Assembly: GCA_036346355.1 (NCBI GenBank)
Contig: CM070585.1
Coordinates: 2,743,001 to 2,807,000, forward strand
From: Rhipidocladum racemiflorum
Taxonomy: Eukaryota > Streptophyta > Magnoliopsida > Poales > Poaceae
DNA length: 64,000 bases
Reading direction: 5' to 3'
How positions within the stretch are numbered: the first letter of the stretch is position 1; every line of letters starts with the position of its first letter. A model generated the notes under the pieces. It did no database searches. It was not told the origin of the DNA and was given only the letters and a program-made list of their open reading frames with translations. A program made the translations under genes and the position numbers. This document shows, piece by piece, positions 1 to 10,149 of this stretch.

Positions 1-469
1 AGCGTCATCGCTACCTCCTCCCGAAGGGAAGGTGAAAAGTGTGTCTCCGGTCTCCGGTCAACCAAGGACGACAGCAAGGAGCCGTCGAGCGAAAGCAGCG
101 TGACGGCCGTGGGACCGTCGTCACCCTCGGCCTGCTTCCTCTCGCTCAACAGTGGTCGGCAGTGAACCCTCCACCATCCGTACCAGCCGGAAGCAGGCGG
201 CCGCGTGCCAACTGCAAAGCGAAGCGACACATGTAAATGTACGATAAAATGTGCGTGTGAGAACCTACGACACATGTAAATGTATTGTAACTAACCTGGT
301 GTGGAAGCGGGCGTGAACGCACCATGCCTTCTTAGGCACACGGATCCGCAGTAGGGGCACCGCATCGCTGCCCTCTGTCCTGTGGATGTGCGCACGGTGC
401 CGCACATCTAGCGCCACGATCCAAAAGTGAGTCGATCTGCTTCCATCCTCGCATGGAAACAATTGAAAG

Positions 470-775
470 ATCTATTAAATATATCGATGTAAATGGAAAG
501 ACATACAAGAAAAATATTTTATTGCACATACGCATTCGAAAGACATTCCAATAAAAATATATATTGCATGATCTGAATTGAAAGACATACAAACAAAAGG
601 ATATTTCTTAGCATCCAACATCAATATAAATACATAGTTCCAAACATAATTCGATACATAACTCAATACATAGTTGCATACATAATTCGATACAAACAGA
701 AGGACGTCCAAACAAAAAGATTACACAGCATGAAGTGAAAACTCAAAATACATAATTCGATACATAACTGACTGA
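470..775. repeat. AT-rich stretch with short imperfect tandem repeats
   Basis: This stretch repeats variants of the motif ACATAATTCGATACATA several times (clearest between 640 and 770), mixed with GAAAGACATACAA-type units near 495 and 580. It lies just beyond the 3' end of the minus-strand MULE transposase remnant, so it may be the subterminal region of that transposon. No gene is visible between 1 and 800; the first 240 bases are GC-rich and unassigned. Confidence 0.5.
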
Positions 776-806
776 TCACAGCACCACACCCGCAACACCT
801 TGTGGC

Positions 807-2190
807 CTACGTGCATTGGTTTACCTTGTGGCCGTACTGACCACACTCAGAACACCTCCTAAGAGGGCCACCAACTTCGGATTCATCCATGTCATTGCAA
901 ATGCGCCTAGTCTGTGGACGACCAGACTGCCCTTCCGCACACCTCCGTAATGATGGATCCGGCAGACAAATGCGGTCATCTCTCATTGTCGCGGTGAAAT
1001 CACCATGTGCACGGAATCCACGGAACTCACCGGACCACGTCTGGACAACATGATCCTTTAAGTAGAAAGGGGACATGTATTGTGCCGTGTTCATCCCAAT
1101 TTGGCCTGGCGGCCATCACGTGTGAGCAAGGGATATGAAGAAGTCTAGGCTTATTGCAAGTGCATTCACACCATCCGGTGGCACCACGACCGAGATTCAC
1201 CTCATGCGTAATAACCGATGTGTCGGTTCCCAATCTGCTCTTGCATCGAAGAAGTGACTTGAGCGGTACTCGGTGATTCGGTTACGCACCATATCTTTCT
1301 TTGGGCTTTCATGCTTCGTTCCTCCATGTAGGTCATCATCCATGAACAATACGGCGTCTGCAATGTCGTGGCATGAAGAACAGCCTCCGTATGCCTTTTC
1401 TGGAAGTAGCCAATGATGCCATGCAACATGCCTTCCAAGATGGCCAGGAGTGGTAGCGGACGGAGGCCTCTTATGACCCAATTGTAAACCTCAGCTATAT
1501 TCGTTGTCATTACACCAAACCTGTTCAATAAATAACAGTTAACAGCGAACAACAATCCCATATATTGAATATATTACTTTAGTGTACTAACCTGGCGCCT
1601 CCGGTGTCATGGAGCAATGCCCACTTCTCTAGAGACTCCGCCTCTATCCACTGCGAGAAGCAGAAGATATTCCTTGATGTTCTTCTCCTGACATTAGGAG
1701 GATCGAGCTCCCCAAGGGGTATTAGCCTTTTGGGTGGGCAATCCTTCGGCTTAGGTGGTTGCTTCTTCATCTCTTCGACATGTGCAGTTGTGTGCTTGTC
1801 CAACTCGACCAATAGCGCGTTGAACTTACGTGCCTGATTCTGCTTGCATAACCTCTTAAATAGGTTCATCAGTTTCTTACTCTTGAACTGCCTCAAGAAA
1901 TTTGCTCCCAAATGTCTCATGCACCACCTGCTCGCAAGTCCGCCATGCAAATGGCTCATCACGGTCCTCTTGTAGGGTCTTAATTGCCGAAATGATACCT
2001 TTGTGACGATCATGAATTATGCACGTGTTGGGCCGATCGCGAACTACACCCACCTTCATATGTCTGAAAAATCACAGCCAGCTATCCCGGTTCTCACCCT
2101 CAACAAATGCAAAGGCCAATGGAAGTATGTGGTTGTTCGCATCAACTGCAATGGCCGTTAGAATCTGCCCCTTAAAAATTAGGTACTCTG
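807..2190 (-). pseudogene. Mutator-like (MULE) transposase remnant with SWIM finger and zinc knuckle
   Basis: Read on the minus strand, the pieces come in the order of a plant MULE transposase. At about 2190-2100 the segment LTAIAVDANNHILPLAFAF followed by an EGENR-like stretch is the core of the MULE transposase domain, and DRHKGIISAI follows near 2000. A helical linker, an NIAEVYNWVIRGLRPLP segment near 1500, a SWIM zinc finger (CECTCNKPRLLHIPCSH) near 1160 and a terminal CCHC knuckle (RRCSECGQYGHKVNQC) near 840 follow. The reading frame shifts at least three times and the N-terminal half is missing or beyond recognition, so it cannot encode an active enzyme. The identity of the family is certain from motif order; the exact subfamily is not. 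Confidence 0.85.
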
Positions 2191-2199
2191 AAGCCTGAA

Positions 2200-2560
2200 G
2201 CCTCTCCCTCCCTTTCTCCTTCTCCTTCTTCTCTTCTCTCTGCGCTCTCTCTGCGTTCTCTCTGTGCTCGCTCGTTCGTTCTGTCGAGCGAGCGTCGAGC
2301 GAGCGCTCGATTTATATCGCGAAGTAGTCGCCATACGGTTCGGCGATTACTATTTATTTCGCCGTACGGTTCGGCGATTACGATGTCGCCGTTCGGCGTA
2401 ATCGCCGAACCGTACGGCGAATAACGCCTAAATATCTGTTAAACCTGGCGCCTACATTTGTTAAGTGCGTATTTAACTAGTAGTCGCCGATCGGTATGGC
2501 GACTACTAGTAATCGTCGAACCGTACGGCGAAAATATATTATTTCTGCAATTTTTTACGC
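2200..2560. repeat. Clustered direct and inverted copies of a CG-rich 20-mer
   Basis: A pyrimidine-rich run and a TCGAGCGAGCG-type run (2200-2310) are followed by five or six copies of a module built on CGCCGTACGGTTCGGCGAT in both orientations (about 2330, 2370, 2393 inverted, 2485 partly, 2515 inverted). The block lies directly upstream of the MULE transposase remnant on its coding strand, so it could be that element's 5' untranslated or promoter region. Function unknown. Confidence 0.6.
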
Positions 2561-2579
2561 TTGCGTATTAAATCCGTAA

Positions 2580-2690
2580 TTCCATTAAAAAATTGTATTA
2601 TTTAAAAAAAAATTCGATAACATCGGTACGGATTTTTTTCGAATACGGTATCGGATCGGTCGGGAAATATCTGCTCCGTTTGCACCCCTA
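2580..2690. mobile_element. hAT-type transposon terminus
   Basis: The right boundary CCGTTTGCACCCCTA (reverse complement TAGGGGTGCAAACGG) preceded by GGATCGGTCGGGAAATAT and a CGGTACGG/CGGTATCGG-rich subterminal region is the usual end of plant hAT elements. No matching left end was found, so this is a truncated copy or the other end lies outside the window. Confidence 0.55.
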
Positions 2691-2905
2691 CTCCTGGATA
2701 GCTACACTGTTAGTGCATGATCTATGGTATCTTCCCTAAGAACCGTGCAAAGGTTTGCAGTATCCCTCTCCAGCATTAGATTTCCCACTCCCTGTTCCAA
2801 GACTAAAGTTGCATACCTTCTTGCAGTAACCACTGCTCCTATATCAATTCTGAAAGTGACACGAGGGGCAAAATAATTCTAAATAGATAAGACTCAAGAC
2901 TGATT

Positions 2906-3630
2906 GTGTTGAATATAGCAATGCACACTGCAAGTGTTCTAGAATATTCCCAAATTATGCATGAGCTAGATAGTTTGTAGGAGTAATCTAGAGCAAAATA
3001 ATTTGGCCATGCTTCATGATGAAGTAGAAATATCTAGAAGCTAAATATTTGTATGGCTTTGGATAGTTGCCACTTGTCACCAATTCAAGGGTTGTATAAC
3101 ACTATAAATAGGGGTGCCTCCCACCCTTAGCGTGACATGAGTAGAGGTACCATAATCACCATATGTCACTATGCATGGTTGTGTTGGATGGCATAAGTAA
3201 AAAAGAGTAGTGGAGTAAAGCTAACCACAAGATGTTATAAGTTTTGATAAGGTGTATTACCGGCAGAATACAAATAGGAAAGAATAATCGGGATAAGGAT
3301 AGAGATCTACGTTAAGCCAGCTATGGCAGGCGCAGATAGCCTTAGTAGTTGGAATAATATCCATTAGATAGTTATTTGGTTAAGGAAATAAAATCGTAGA
3401 TTGATAACTGATCCTTGGAGATCAGACTTATAAATGTAAAGAGAAAAGCAATGAAAAGGACGGACTGTTTTGTGTCGCAATTGATCTCGGGGCGGTGTCT
3501 TCCGTATAACAAGACCGGTGGCACCGTTCGCCAAATTCTCCGTTGACAGCCACGACGGCGTCAACGTCCACCGGAGTTCGTGCAGGTCTCCGACCTGGCA
3601 CGAGGCTCTACAATCTTACCCATAACAACA
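2906..3630 (+). mobile_element. Probable LTR with TATA box and primer binding site
   Basis: A TATA box CTATAAATAGGGG (about 3102) lies in a stretch that begins near TGTTGAATATAG, as LTR promoters often do. The unit runs to CATAACA at about 3628, followed by TGGTATCAGA (3631), a match to the start of the methionine-initiator tRNA primer site. The left boundary is a guess; the 3' half from 3334 is present a second time at 4417 (tandem duplication). It may be two different LTR fragments joined. Confidence 0.45.
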
Positions 3631-5427
3631 TGGTATCAGATTCATCCGATCCTGCGCCCATGGAGCCGTCCACCATTGCTGATCGAGTTGGCAAATTGGA
3701 GCTGTCCATGGAAGAAGTGAAGAATGCCCTTGGGGAGTTGCTTGCCATCTCACGGGCATCGCAGCACTCCACAGGGGAGTCCGGCCAGCACATCCAGATC
3801 ACGGCGGACAACCATCGGCGTCCCGATCCCTGGCCAGACCGCCGCGATCGCTCGACCATGGGGGACTTTCCGGGAGGCGTCATTCCGACCGCCGATCGAC
3901 CGGGTCGCCCGCGCGCCGTCGAGCGGGCTCGTCGCGAACGGCAACCGTGGGAATCCGGGGGCTACTTGCGCCCTTCAATAGATCGCCCACATCAGATGGA
4001 GGACGCTGAGCCCTTCTAGCACCGGCGTTGGACCCCCCGCGCCCCTCGGCTGGAACTTCCGAGTTATGACGGTTCCGCAGACCCACTCGCCTGGCTCCGG
4101 CAGTGCGAGCGTTTTTTTCGTCTCCATCAGATACCCCCACAGGAGCACGTCGACCTCGTAGGACTCCATCTTCATGGCGAAGCACAGGAAGTACTCGACA
4201 ATTGGATGCTTGAAGCAGAGTGGGTCTCTTGGGAAGACTTCTTCGACACTTTTCTCCAACGCTTCACGCGGCATTCAGGGGCAGGGCCACTGGGCGATCT
4301 GGTGAACCTCAAGCAGGGCGCCAATCACGTGGATGACTACAGCCGCGAGTTTCAGCGCCTACTTGCAAGAGCTCCGCGCATGGCCAGGGCTGACTAGGTG
4401 GAAACCTTCACCGCGTAGATAGCCTTAGTAGTTGGAATAATATCCATTAGATAGTTATTTGGTTAAGGAAATAAAATCGTAGATTGATAACTGATCCTTG
4501 GAGATCAGACTTATAAATGTAAAGAGAAAAGCAATGAAAAGGACAGACTATTTTGTGTCGCAATTGATCTCTGGGCGGTGTCTTCCGTATAACAAGACCG
4601 GTGGCACCGTTCGCCAAATTCTCCGTTGACAGCCACGGCGGCGTCAACGTCCACCGGAGTTCGTGCAGGTCTCCGACCTGGCACGAGGCTCTACAATCTT
4701 ACCCATAACAACATGGTATCAGATTCATCCGATCCTGCGCCCATGGAGCCGTCCACCATTGCTGATCGAGTTGGCAAATTGGAGCTGTCCATGGAAGAAG
4801 TGAAGAATGCCCTTGGGGAGTTGCTTGCCATCTCACGGGCATCGCAACACTCCACAGGGGAGTCCGGCCAGCACATCCAGATCACGGCGGACAACCATCA
4901 GCGTCCCGATCCCTGGCCAGACCGCCGCGACCGCCTGACCATGGGGGACTTTCCAGGAGGCGTCATTCGCCGCCGGCCGATCGCCCGCCGTCGTCGGCGC
5001 GGGCTTGTCGCGAACGGCAACCGTGGGAATCCGGGGGCTACTTGCGCCCTTCAACGGATCGCCCACATCAGATGGAGGACGCTGAGCCCTTCCAGCACCG
5101 GCGTTGGACCCCCCGCGCCCCTCGGCTGGAACTTCCGAGTTATGACGGTTCCGCAGACCCACTCGCCTGGCTTCGGCAGTGCGAGCGCTTTTTTCGTCTC
5201 CATCAGATACCCCCACAGGAGCACGTCGAACTCGTGGGACTCCATCTTCATGGCGAAGCACAGGAAGTACTCGACAATTGGATGCTTGAAGCAGAGTGGA
5301 TCTCTTGGGAGGACTTCTTCGACACTTTTCTCCAACGTTTCACGCGGCATTCAGGGGCAGGGCCACTGGGCGATCTGGTGAACCTCAAGCAGGGCGCCAG
5401 TCGCGTGGATGACTACAGCCGCGAGTT
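3334..5427 (+). repeat. Tandem duplication (about 1083-bp period) of LTR end, PBS and gag
   Basis: The sequence from AGATAGCCTTAGTAGTTGG at 3334 recurs at 4417, and the two copies stay collinear for about 1010 bases with few substitutions. The only large difference is around 3885-3925 versus 4968-5002, where the second copy is shorter. Each copy carries the end of an LTR, a TGGTATCAGA primer site and the start of gag. The second copy ends near 5427, earlier than the first. This is a head-to-tail duplication inside a retrotransposon, most simply by unequal crossing-over. Confidence 0.85.
3543..4397 (+). pseudogene. Ty3/gypsy gag remnant, copy 1
   Basis: An open frame from 3543 runs to a stop at 4017-4019 and continues after it in a different frame. 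The gag core is recognisable by a segment near 4080 reading DPLAWLRQCERFF in copy 2 and by LEAEWVSWEDFFDTF and the HSGAGPLGDLVNLKQ stretch at about 4206-4320, typical of the retrotransposon gag domain. The N-terminal part has a coiled-coil-like ADRVGKLELSMEEVKNALGE stretch. No protease, reverse transcriptase or integrase follows. Internal stops make it non-functional. Confidence 0.75.
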
Positions 5428-5446
5428 GTGGACCGCGATCTGGTAA
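4626..5446 (+). pseudogene. Ty3/gypsy gag remnant, copy 2
   Basis: The second member of the tandem duplication. The gag core, with PSYDGSADPLAWLRQCERFF followed by HQIPPQEHVELVGLHLHGEA, is read in a second frame between 5042 and 5446, so the copy has a frameshift relative to the N-terminal frame that starts at 4626. It breaks off after DDYSRE, where unrelated LTR-like sequence begins at about 5428. Non-functional. Confidence 0.75.
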
Positions 5447-7704
5447 ATTGTTACATGGTCAGAGTTGTGGACCGGAAAGAAATGAGTTGGCGGGTTGGAA
5501 CCCGAGTACGTTGTTGGATTGGACATTTGGGACATGGAATAGTTGTGTGATTAATATGGTGGGTAGAGGATGCCGATGTGAAGGTTTTGTCATGCCGGTG
5601 GGGTCCTCTACATAGGCTAGCATATAAGGTTAAACAAACTAACACCTGGGCAATGAGCCGTAAAATAGTATCAACCATAGTGTGGGAATCGGTAAGAAAA
5701 GGTTGTCCTATGAATGTATTAGTATCTCCACATTAGGTAAGTAAATTAAGAGCGGACCTCTGGGCACATCAGGAGGCCCAGAGGGACAGGACCAACTTGG
5801 GGCGGTATATTTGAAGCCCGAATGTGTAGCTCTGATTTCGAGATGGAGTTAACTGGCCACCTGATGTACCACTGATTTCGAGATAGAGTACATTGGGCGG
5901 GTGGTCAGGAATACAACTGTATCTGCGAGTTGTGGGAGCAGCCTGGGATAGGTGTTCCTTACTCAAGTACAGGGTTGGAGATCTAATACTGGATTAGTGA
6001 TAAACGTTATGGGGCATCACTTAATGGTGTCACTGTGCGTAAAGTGGTACAAACCTGCGTAGAGTAAAATCATGAATTCATGTCAGTCTCTTGGATTGGA
6101 GACCAAGGTTTCAAATCTCGTTTTGAGTGAAATCTCGGAGATGCCCGAAATCCGAAATTTCGACGAGATTCGGAAATTTCGGACAAAATCCAAACGAATT
6201 ACAAAAACCAAATTTCAAATCCGGTTTTTTTTTCAACCGGGAAATCCGAGATCTCGACCGAAATCACCGAGATCTCGGTCCACATTGAACCGACCCAAAA
6301 ATGGTCCAAAACACGTCAAAAAATTTTAAATTTTTTTTGGGTGGTCTTGACACATCACTAATGTTTTCATAAAATTTTCAGATGATAATCAAGCATGGGG
6401 AATTTTTTAAAAATCTAACAGTGCTATTGTCCTGATAAAAGGGTTGACCACCAATTTCAACCGAATGGAAAATGGTGCAAATCACATTAGAAACTTCTGA
6501 ATTTTTTTGTGAATGGACCTAACATATTCATAATATTCTCATAAAAGTTTTAGATGATTATCAAGCTTTAGGAATTTTAAAAAATTCAAATAGTGCTACT
6601 AAAGACGAACCGACAAAATTCACCTGAATGAAAAATAGCACAAATCACTTCAGAAAATTTTGAAAATTTTTGTGAATGATCCTAATACATCCATAATATT
6701 CCCATAAAATTTTCAGATGATGATCAATCTTGAAAATTTTTAAAAAATTCGGACAATCCTAACCGACAAATTGAACCGACCAAAAAATGGTCAAAAACAT
6801 GTCAAAAAATTTTGAAATTTTTTGCGGGTGATCTTGACCCTAAATCCAATCAAATCCAATGCACAAAATTTAAAATCCGGCAAAAAATCATGAATTTTGG
6901 CCGAAATCACCGAGATCTCGTCGAGAAATCCGAAATTTATTTTTTTTTAAATTTTTTTTTATCCGAACAGGATTTTGAATCTCGGAGGGATCCGAAATCT
7001 CGGCCGAGATTTCGGATTTCGGACCGAGATTTGAATCCCTGTTGGAGACTACGGAAGCCAAGGCTGTCGCATATACAGTGTTAGTAGTTGATTTCACAAT
7101 TTCTAAAATGAACAATTCTTTAAGAAAACAACTATATTTTCATTAAAAAGGTAATTGGAGAAAAGAGATGTCCTTTGGAAGAGTTGAGTTGGATTTGAGA
7201 GAGAAATCATGTATTGCATTATTGCTATTAATACTTGCTGAGTACTCCTGTACTCACTCTTACTTAACTCCCCCTCTGCTTAGAAGGTGAGACGGATGGA
7301 GCCGCCAATGAGGCGTGGGTTGAAGGTGATGATCAGGACCAGTCCCCTCAGGAAGATGCTAACTACTACTATTACAATCAGGAGGACTAGAAGATTGGGT
7401 AGGCAATGTTATCTTTTGGAAGATCGTCAAGGGCTGAGACCGTTGTAAGATATTTTTGTCATACTTGGACCCGATGTATAATTAAGTTGGAACATGTAAG
7501 CCCTGCGTGGCATGAAATGTAATATATTCCCATTTCAGTCTCTAATTATTGTTCTGTTGCAACACTCTGAACACGGTATAGTAACTGATAAAGTATCGGG
7601 ACGCTCGATATTTTGTTAGCTATTGTGCCGAGATTTGTGTGATTAACTTAGGGTAATGACAGGTTATGGTTAATTACTCTGGGCTAATTACCCGGGTCGT
7701 CACA
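5428..7704 (+). mobile_element. Gypsy LTR-like sequence (probably solo) interrupted by a hAT element
   Basis: After the gag duplication the sequence changes to one that looks like the long LTR of a grass gypsy element: GGTACAAACCTGCGTAGAGT near 6043, ACTACTACTATTACAATCAG near 7362, then a right end GGGTCGTCACA at 7694-7704. With the nested hAT removed it would be about 1.3 kb. The left boundary and a target duplication are not clear, and no PBS follows the right end. Called from general resemblance, so moderate confidence. Confidence 0.5.
6104..7041. mobile_element. Non-autonomous hAT element, 938 bp, TSD TTGGAGAC
   Basis: The 8-base sequence TTGGAGAC occurs at 6096-6103 and again at 7042-7049. 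The element between starts CAAGGTTTCAAATCTCG and ends with the reverse complement of CAGGGATTCAAATCTCG, 15 of 17 positions matching. An 8-bp target duplication and CA(G/A)GG ends are hAT features. The interior has no transposase; it holds degenerate repeats with a period of about 165-171 bases (CAGATGATAATCAAGC at 6380, related units at 6551 and 6715) and many CGAGATCTCGG / CGAAATTTCGG units near both ends. Confidence 0.88.
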
Positions 7705-7719
7705 GTGGCTCAGTCACCT

Positions 7720-8120
7720 GAAGGCTAGACAGTTTTGGATTCAACATGAGCAGCTTTGTTGTTCCTTTGCACCAGACGAGCTGTTGTCATTTGTTCACAG
7801 AGAAAAAGGAAAGGGATTTTGACGTGAGTGGCTCGGCCGCCCGAAAGCTAAACAATTTCGGATTCAACATGAGCAGCTTGGTTGTTCCTTTGCACCAGAC
7901 AAGCTCCTGCTTCATCTGTTATTATTTGTCCACACAGGAAAAGGAAAGGGATGAATTGGGTAAGAATTCTGATGTTACGGAAATTTTGAAGAAAACAAGG
8001 TTTCCACGGACTCATGATTCTGGTGATGTCAAGTCACCTCAAACAATTCTTGAGCATGAGTAAACAAACGCATGAGTGAGCTAACGTCAGAAACAAACGC
8101 ATGAGTGAGCTAACGTCAGA
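7720..8120 (+). repeat. Small tandem duplications (123 bp and 31 bp)
   Basis: GGATTCAACATGAGCAGCTT at 7737 recurs at 7860, giving a 123-bp (41-codon) tandem duplication with substitutions; a frame of 105 codons from 7746 reads through both units (each with a VVPLHQTS motif). A second duplication, AAACAAACGCATGAGTGAGC, recurs 31 bases later (about 8062 and 8091). I do not recognise the encoded peptide. The block leads directly into the EF-hand pseudogene. Confidence 0.7.
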
Positions 8121-8318
8121 ATTGAGGGAGGCATTCTGGATGTACAACACTAACCGCAATGGGCTGATCTCGATGCGGGAGCGCCACCGTGTGCTGCGGC
8201 AGCTCGAGGAAAAGTGCTCCGTCGCTGGCTACTCGCGCATGATCTACCTGTGTACGCCGATGAGGACGGTGGCATCAACTTTAAAGAGATCAAGAAGACG
8301 ATTTACCTTGATTTGATG
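8101..8318 (+). pseudogene. Calmodulin-like EF-hand protein fragment
   Basis: From 8110 the plus strand encodes [18 protein letters not shown] followed by a segment containing [13 protein letters not shown], which is an EF-hand with flanking helices as in calmodulin-like (CML) proteins, where the loop would normally read D-x-N/D-x-D-G. Two loop positions have changed (N-T-N-R-N-G). After a frameshift near 8250 a second loop is visible in another frame ([15 protein letters not shown]). Only the second half of a CML is present and there is a stop soon after, so it is a broken copy. It could have been captured by a transposon or left behind by a local duplication. Confidence 0.75.
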
Positions 8319-8499
8319 TAAGAGGAACGTCATACACGCTGATGTTGTGGAAGGGCATTTAGTCCAAAATCAGAAACCTTTATGTTTCCTTTTGCATCAA
8401 CAAGGACATTCTCTGCCTACCGAAGATGAAGAAGAATAACCTCATTGTTTGTAATCAAAAGGTGGCAACTTTCAAAAGATAGAGTGGTGATTATCTTAA

Positions 8500-10135
8500 G
8501 GTTCCTATGATGAACTCCCTTATCGTGGCAATACTACCTATCTTACAGGGGAAGGAAATCGCGGCCTCCCGGCAGTGCCACGTCGGCCTCCTACGCGTGG
8601 AGAGCCCCAGGTTTTCGCGAATTTGCGCCCGGCTCCTCGGCGCCCGTTCTCCGATCGCCCGCTGGCTGATAAAGCTTGGTGAAACCGGCCCTCCTCGATT
8701 CCACCGCGTTCTCGCCGCTATCGCCATCCATTGCCAGCCGCTCCATTGTCGCCGTCGAGGCCCGGCTCCCCATCCGCTGCCTCTTCAAGGCTCGTGGGGT
8801 TGCTCCTCCCGGAGCTCTCCACGTAGTCGCTCCTTCCCGTTCGTGTCCGCGGTCCGCCATCTCTACCTCCTCTTCCATCAGCGGCGGCGCGTCGTCGCCC
8901 TCCTAGATCCATTGGGGAGGTCGTCGTTGGCAACTCGTCCGATGGTTCTTGGCGAGCCATGGGGTTGCCCCTTTCGGAGCCTACGAGGCTGCGCTCTTGG
9001 ACTTCGACGAAGGCGCTGCCCTTCCTGTCGCTCCCCTTGGTTTCTTGATCGACGGCCAGATCCGCCATCCTCCCCAGCGGCGGCTCCCTGATGCCACCGC
9101 CTGGCTCATCCACCGCCCCCACCGCCTCGCGGAGCACTCGAGGCTACGCATCGTTCCCCTCCGTCTCTTCCCGTCTGGCCATCGCCGCCGCGCCGCCCTC
9201 TACTCCTTCCACATCGTGCCGTGCCGGATGATGCCGCCGTTGCCTCTCCCAGCGGCGGCTCCCTGATGCCACCGCCTGGCTCATCCACCGCCCCCACCGC
9301 CTCGCGGAGCACTCGAGGCTACGCATCGTTCCCCTCCGTCTCTTCCCGTCTGGCCATCGCCGCCGCGCCGCCCTCTACTCCTTCCACATCGTGCCGTGCC
9401 GGATGATGCCGCCGTTGCCTCTCAAGGGCTTCGCCATCGTCGTTTCTTCCGTCTAGGCCCTTCGCCTACTGCTCCGAGCTGCCGCCATTTCCCCCTTTTT
9501 CCTTCGGTTTTGATTTGGCTTTGCTATTGTTGGTTCAAGGTTGATTCATCTTCCCTTCGCCTTCTGCTCCCAGGTGCCGCCATTGTGCGCGTTTGCTGCC
9601 GCCTCATGCTGGTATTGTCTCTCGCCTTCGTTTTCCTTTATTTCCTCTTCTTCGTCTCGACTGTTTCTTTGCTAATACGCTTGTTTGTTGTTGCGATTGG
9701 TCGTCTTTACTCTACCTTCGCTATGGGATGGCTGTACGTTGGTCGGTTCGTGTTCCCGGGGGCTGTGGCTGCCGATCTTCTGTACCACTACGGCCAGCTT
9801 TCGATTCCCGGGTCACGACGGCGCCCCTTCCGCACGGAGCACATTTGCGTTCACTACAGAGGGGTCAGCTCCGTTGCTGTGCATTGCCTTTGCTATTTCT
9901 ACCGGTTTCACCTTTGCTCCATCTGCCGTCAAACCCACCGTGCTAGGGTGGACCGATGGGTGTTCCGGCGCTGCATGCGCTTCCGACCAGAGGAGAGATC
10001 CATCTCAGTTATGGATGTGCTGCTCCAACTACTTCTGGTGATGTTGTACTCCTCCTGGATCTCGCCTACTCCTACCCTCCCCAATTCTCACTCCCTAACC
10101 TTACACCCTAATTTGTTTCCGTTACGCATATATTA
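8500..10135. repeat. GC-rich region with a 175-bp tandem duplication
   Basis: This 1.6-kb block is C-rich on the plus strand and has long open frames on several frames that I regard as composition effects. A 175-base unit starting AGCGGCGGCTCCCTGATGCC at 9076 is repeated at 9251 and ends near 9423. The block runs straight into LINE-derived sequence at about 10150, so it could be the GC-rich 5' region of that LINE or an unrelated host exon. No protein family recognised. Confidence 0.55.
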
Positions 10136-10149
10136 GTATGCAAAAAAAA

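Noticed and set aside
8507..10136. Long ORFs (194 to 246 codons) in the GC-rich block
   Set aside because: Many overlapping frames on both strands, Pro/Arg/Ser-rich, no domain, and a 175-bp duplication; composition effect is more likely.
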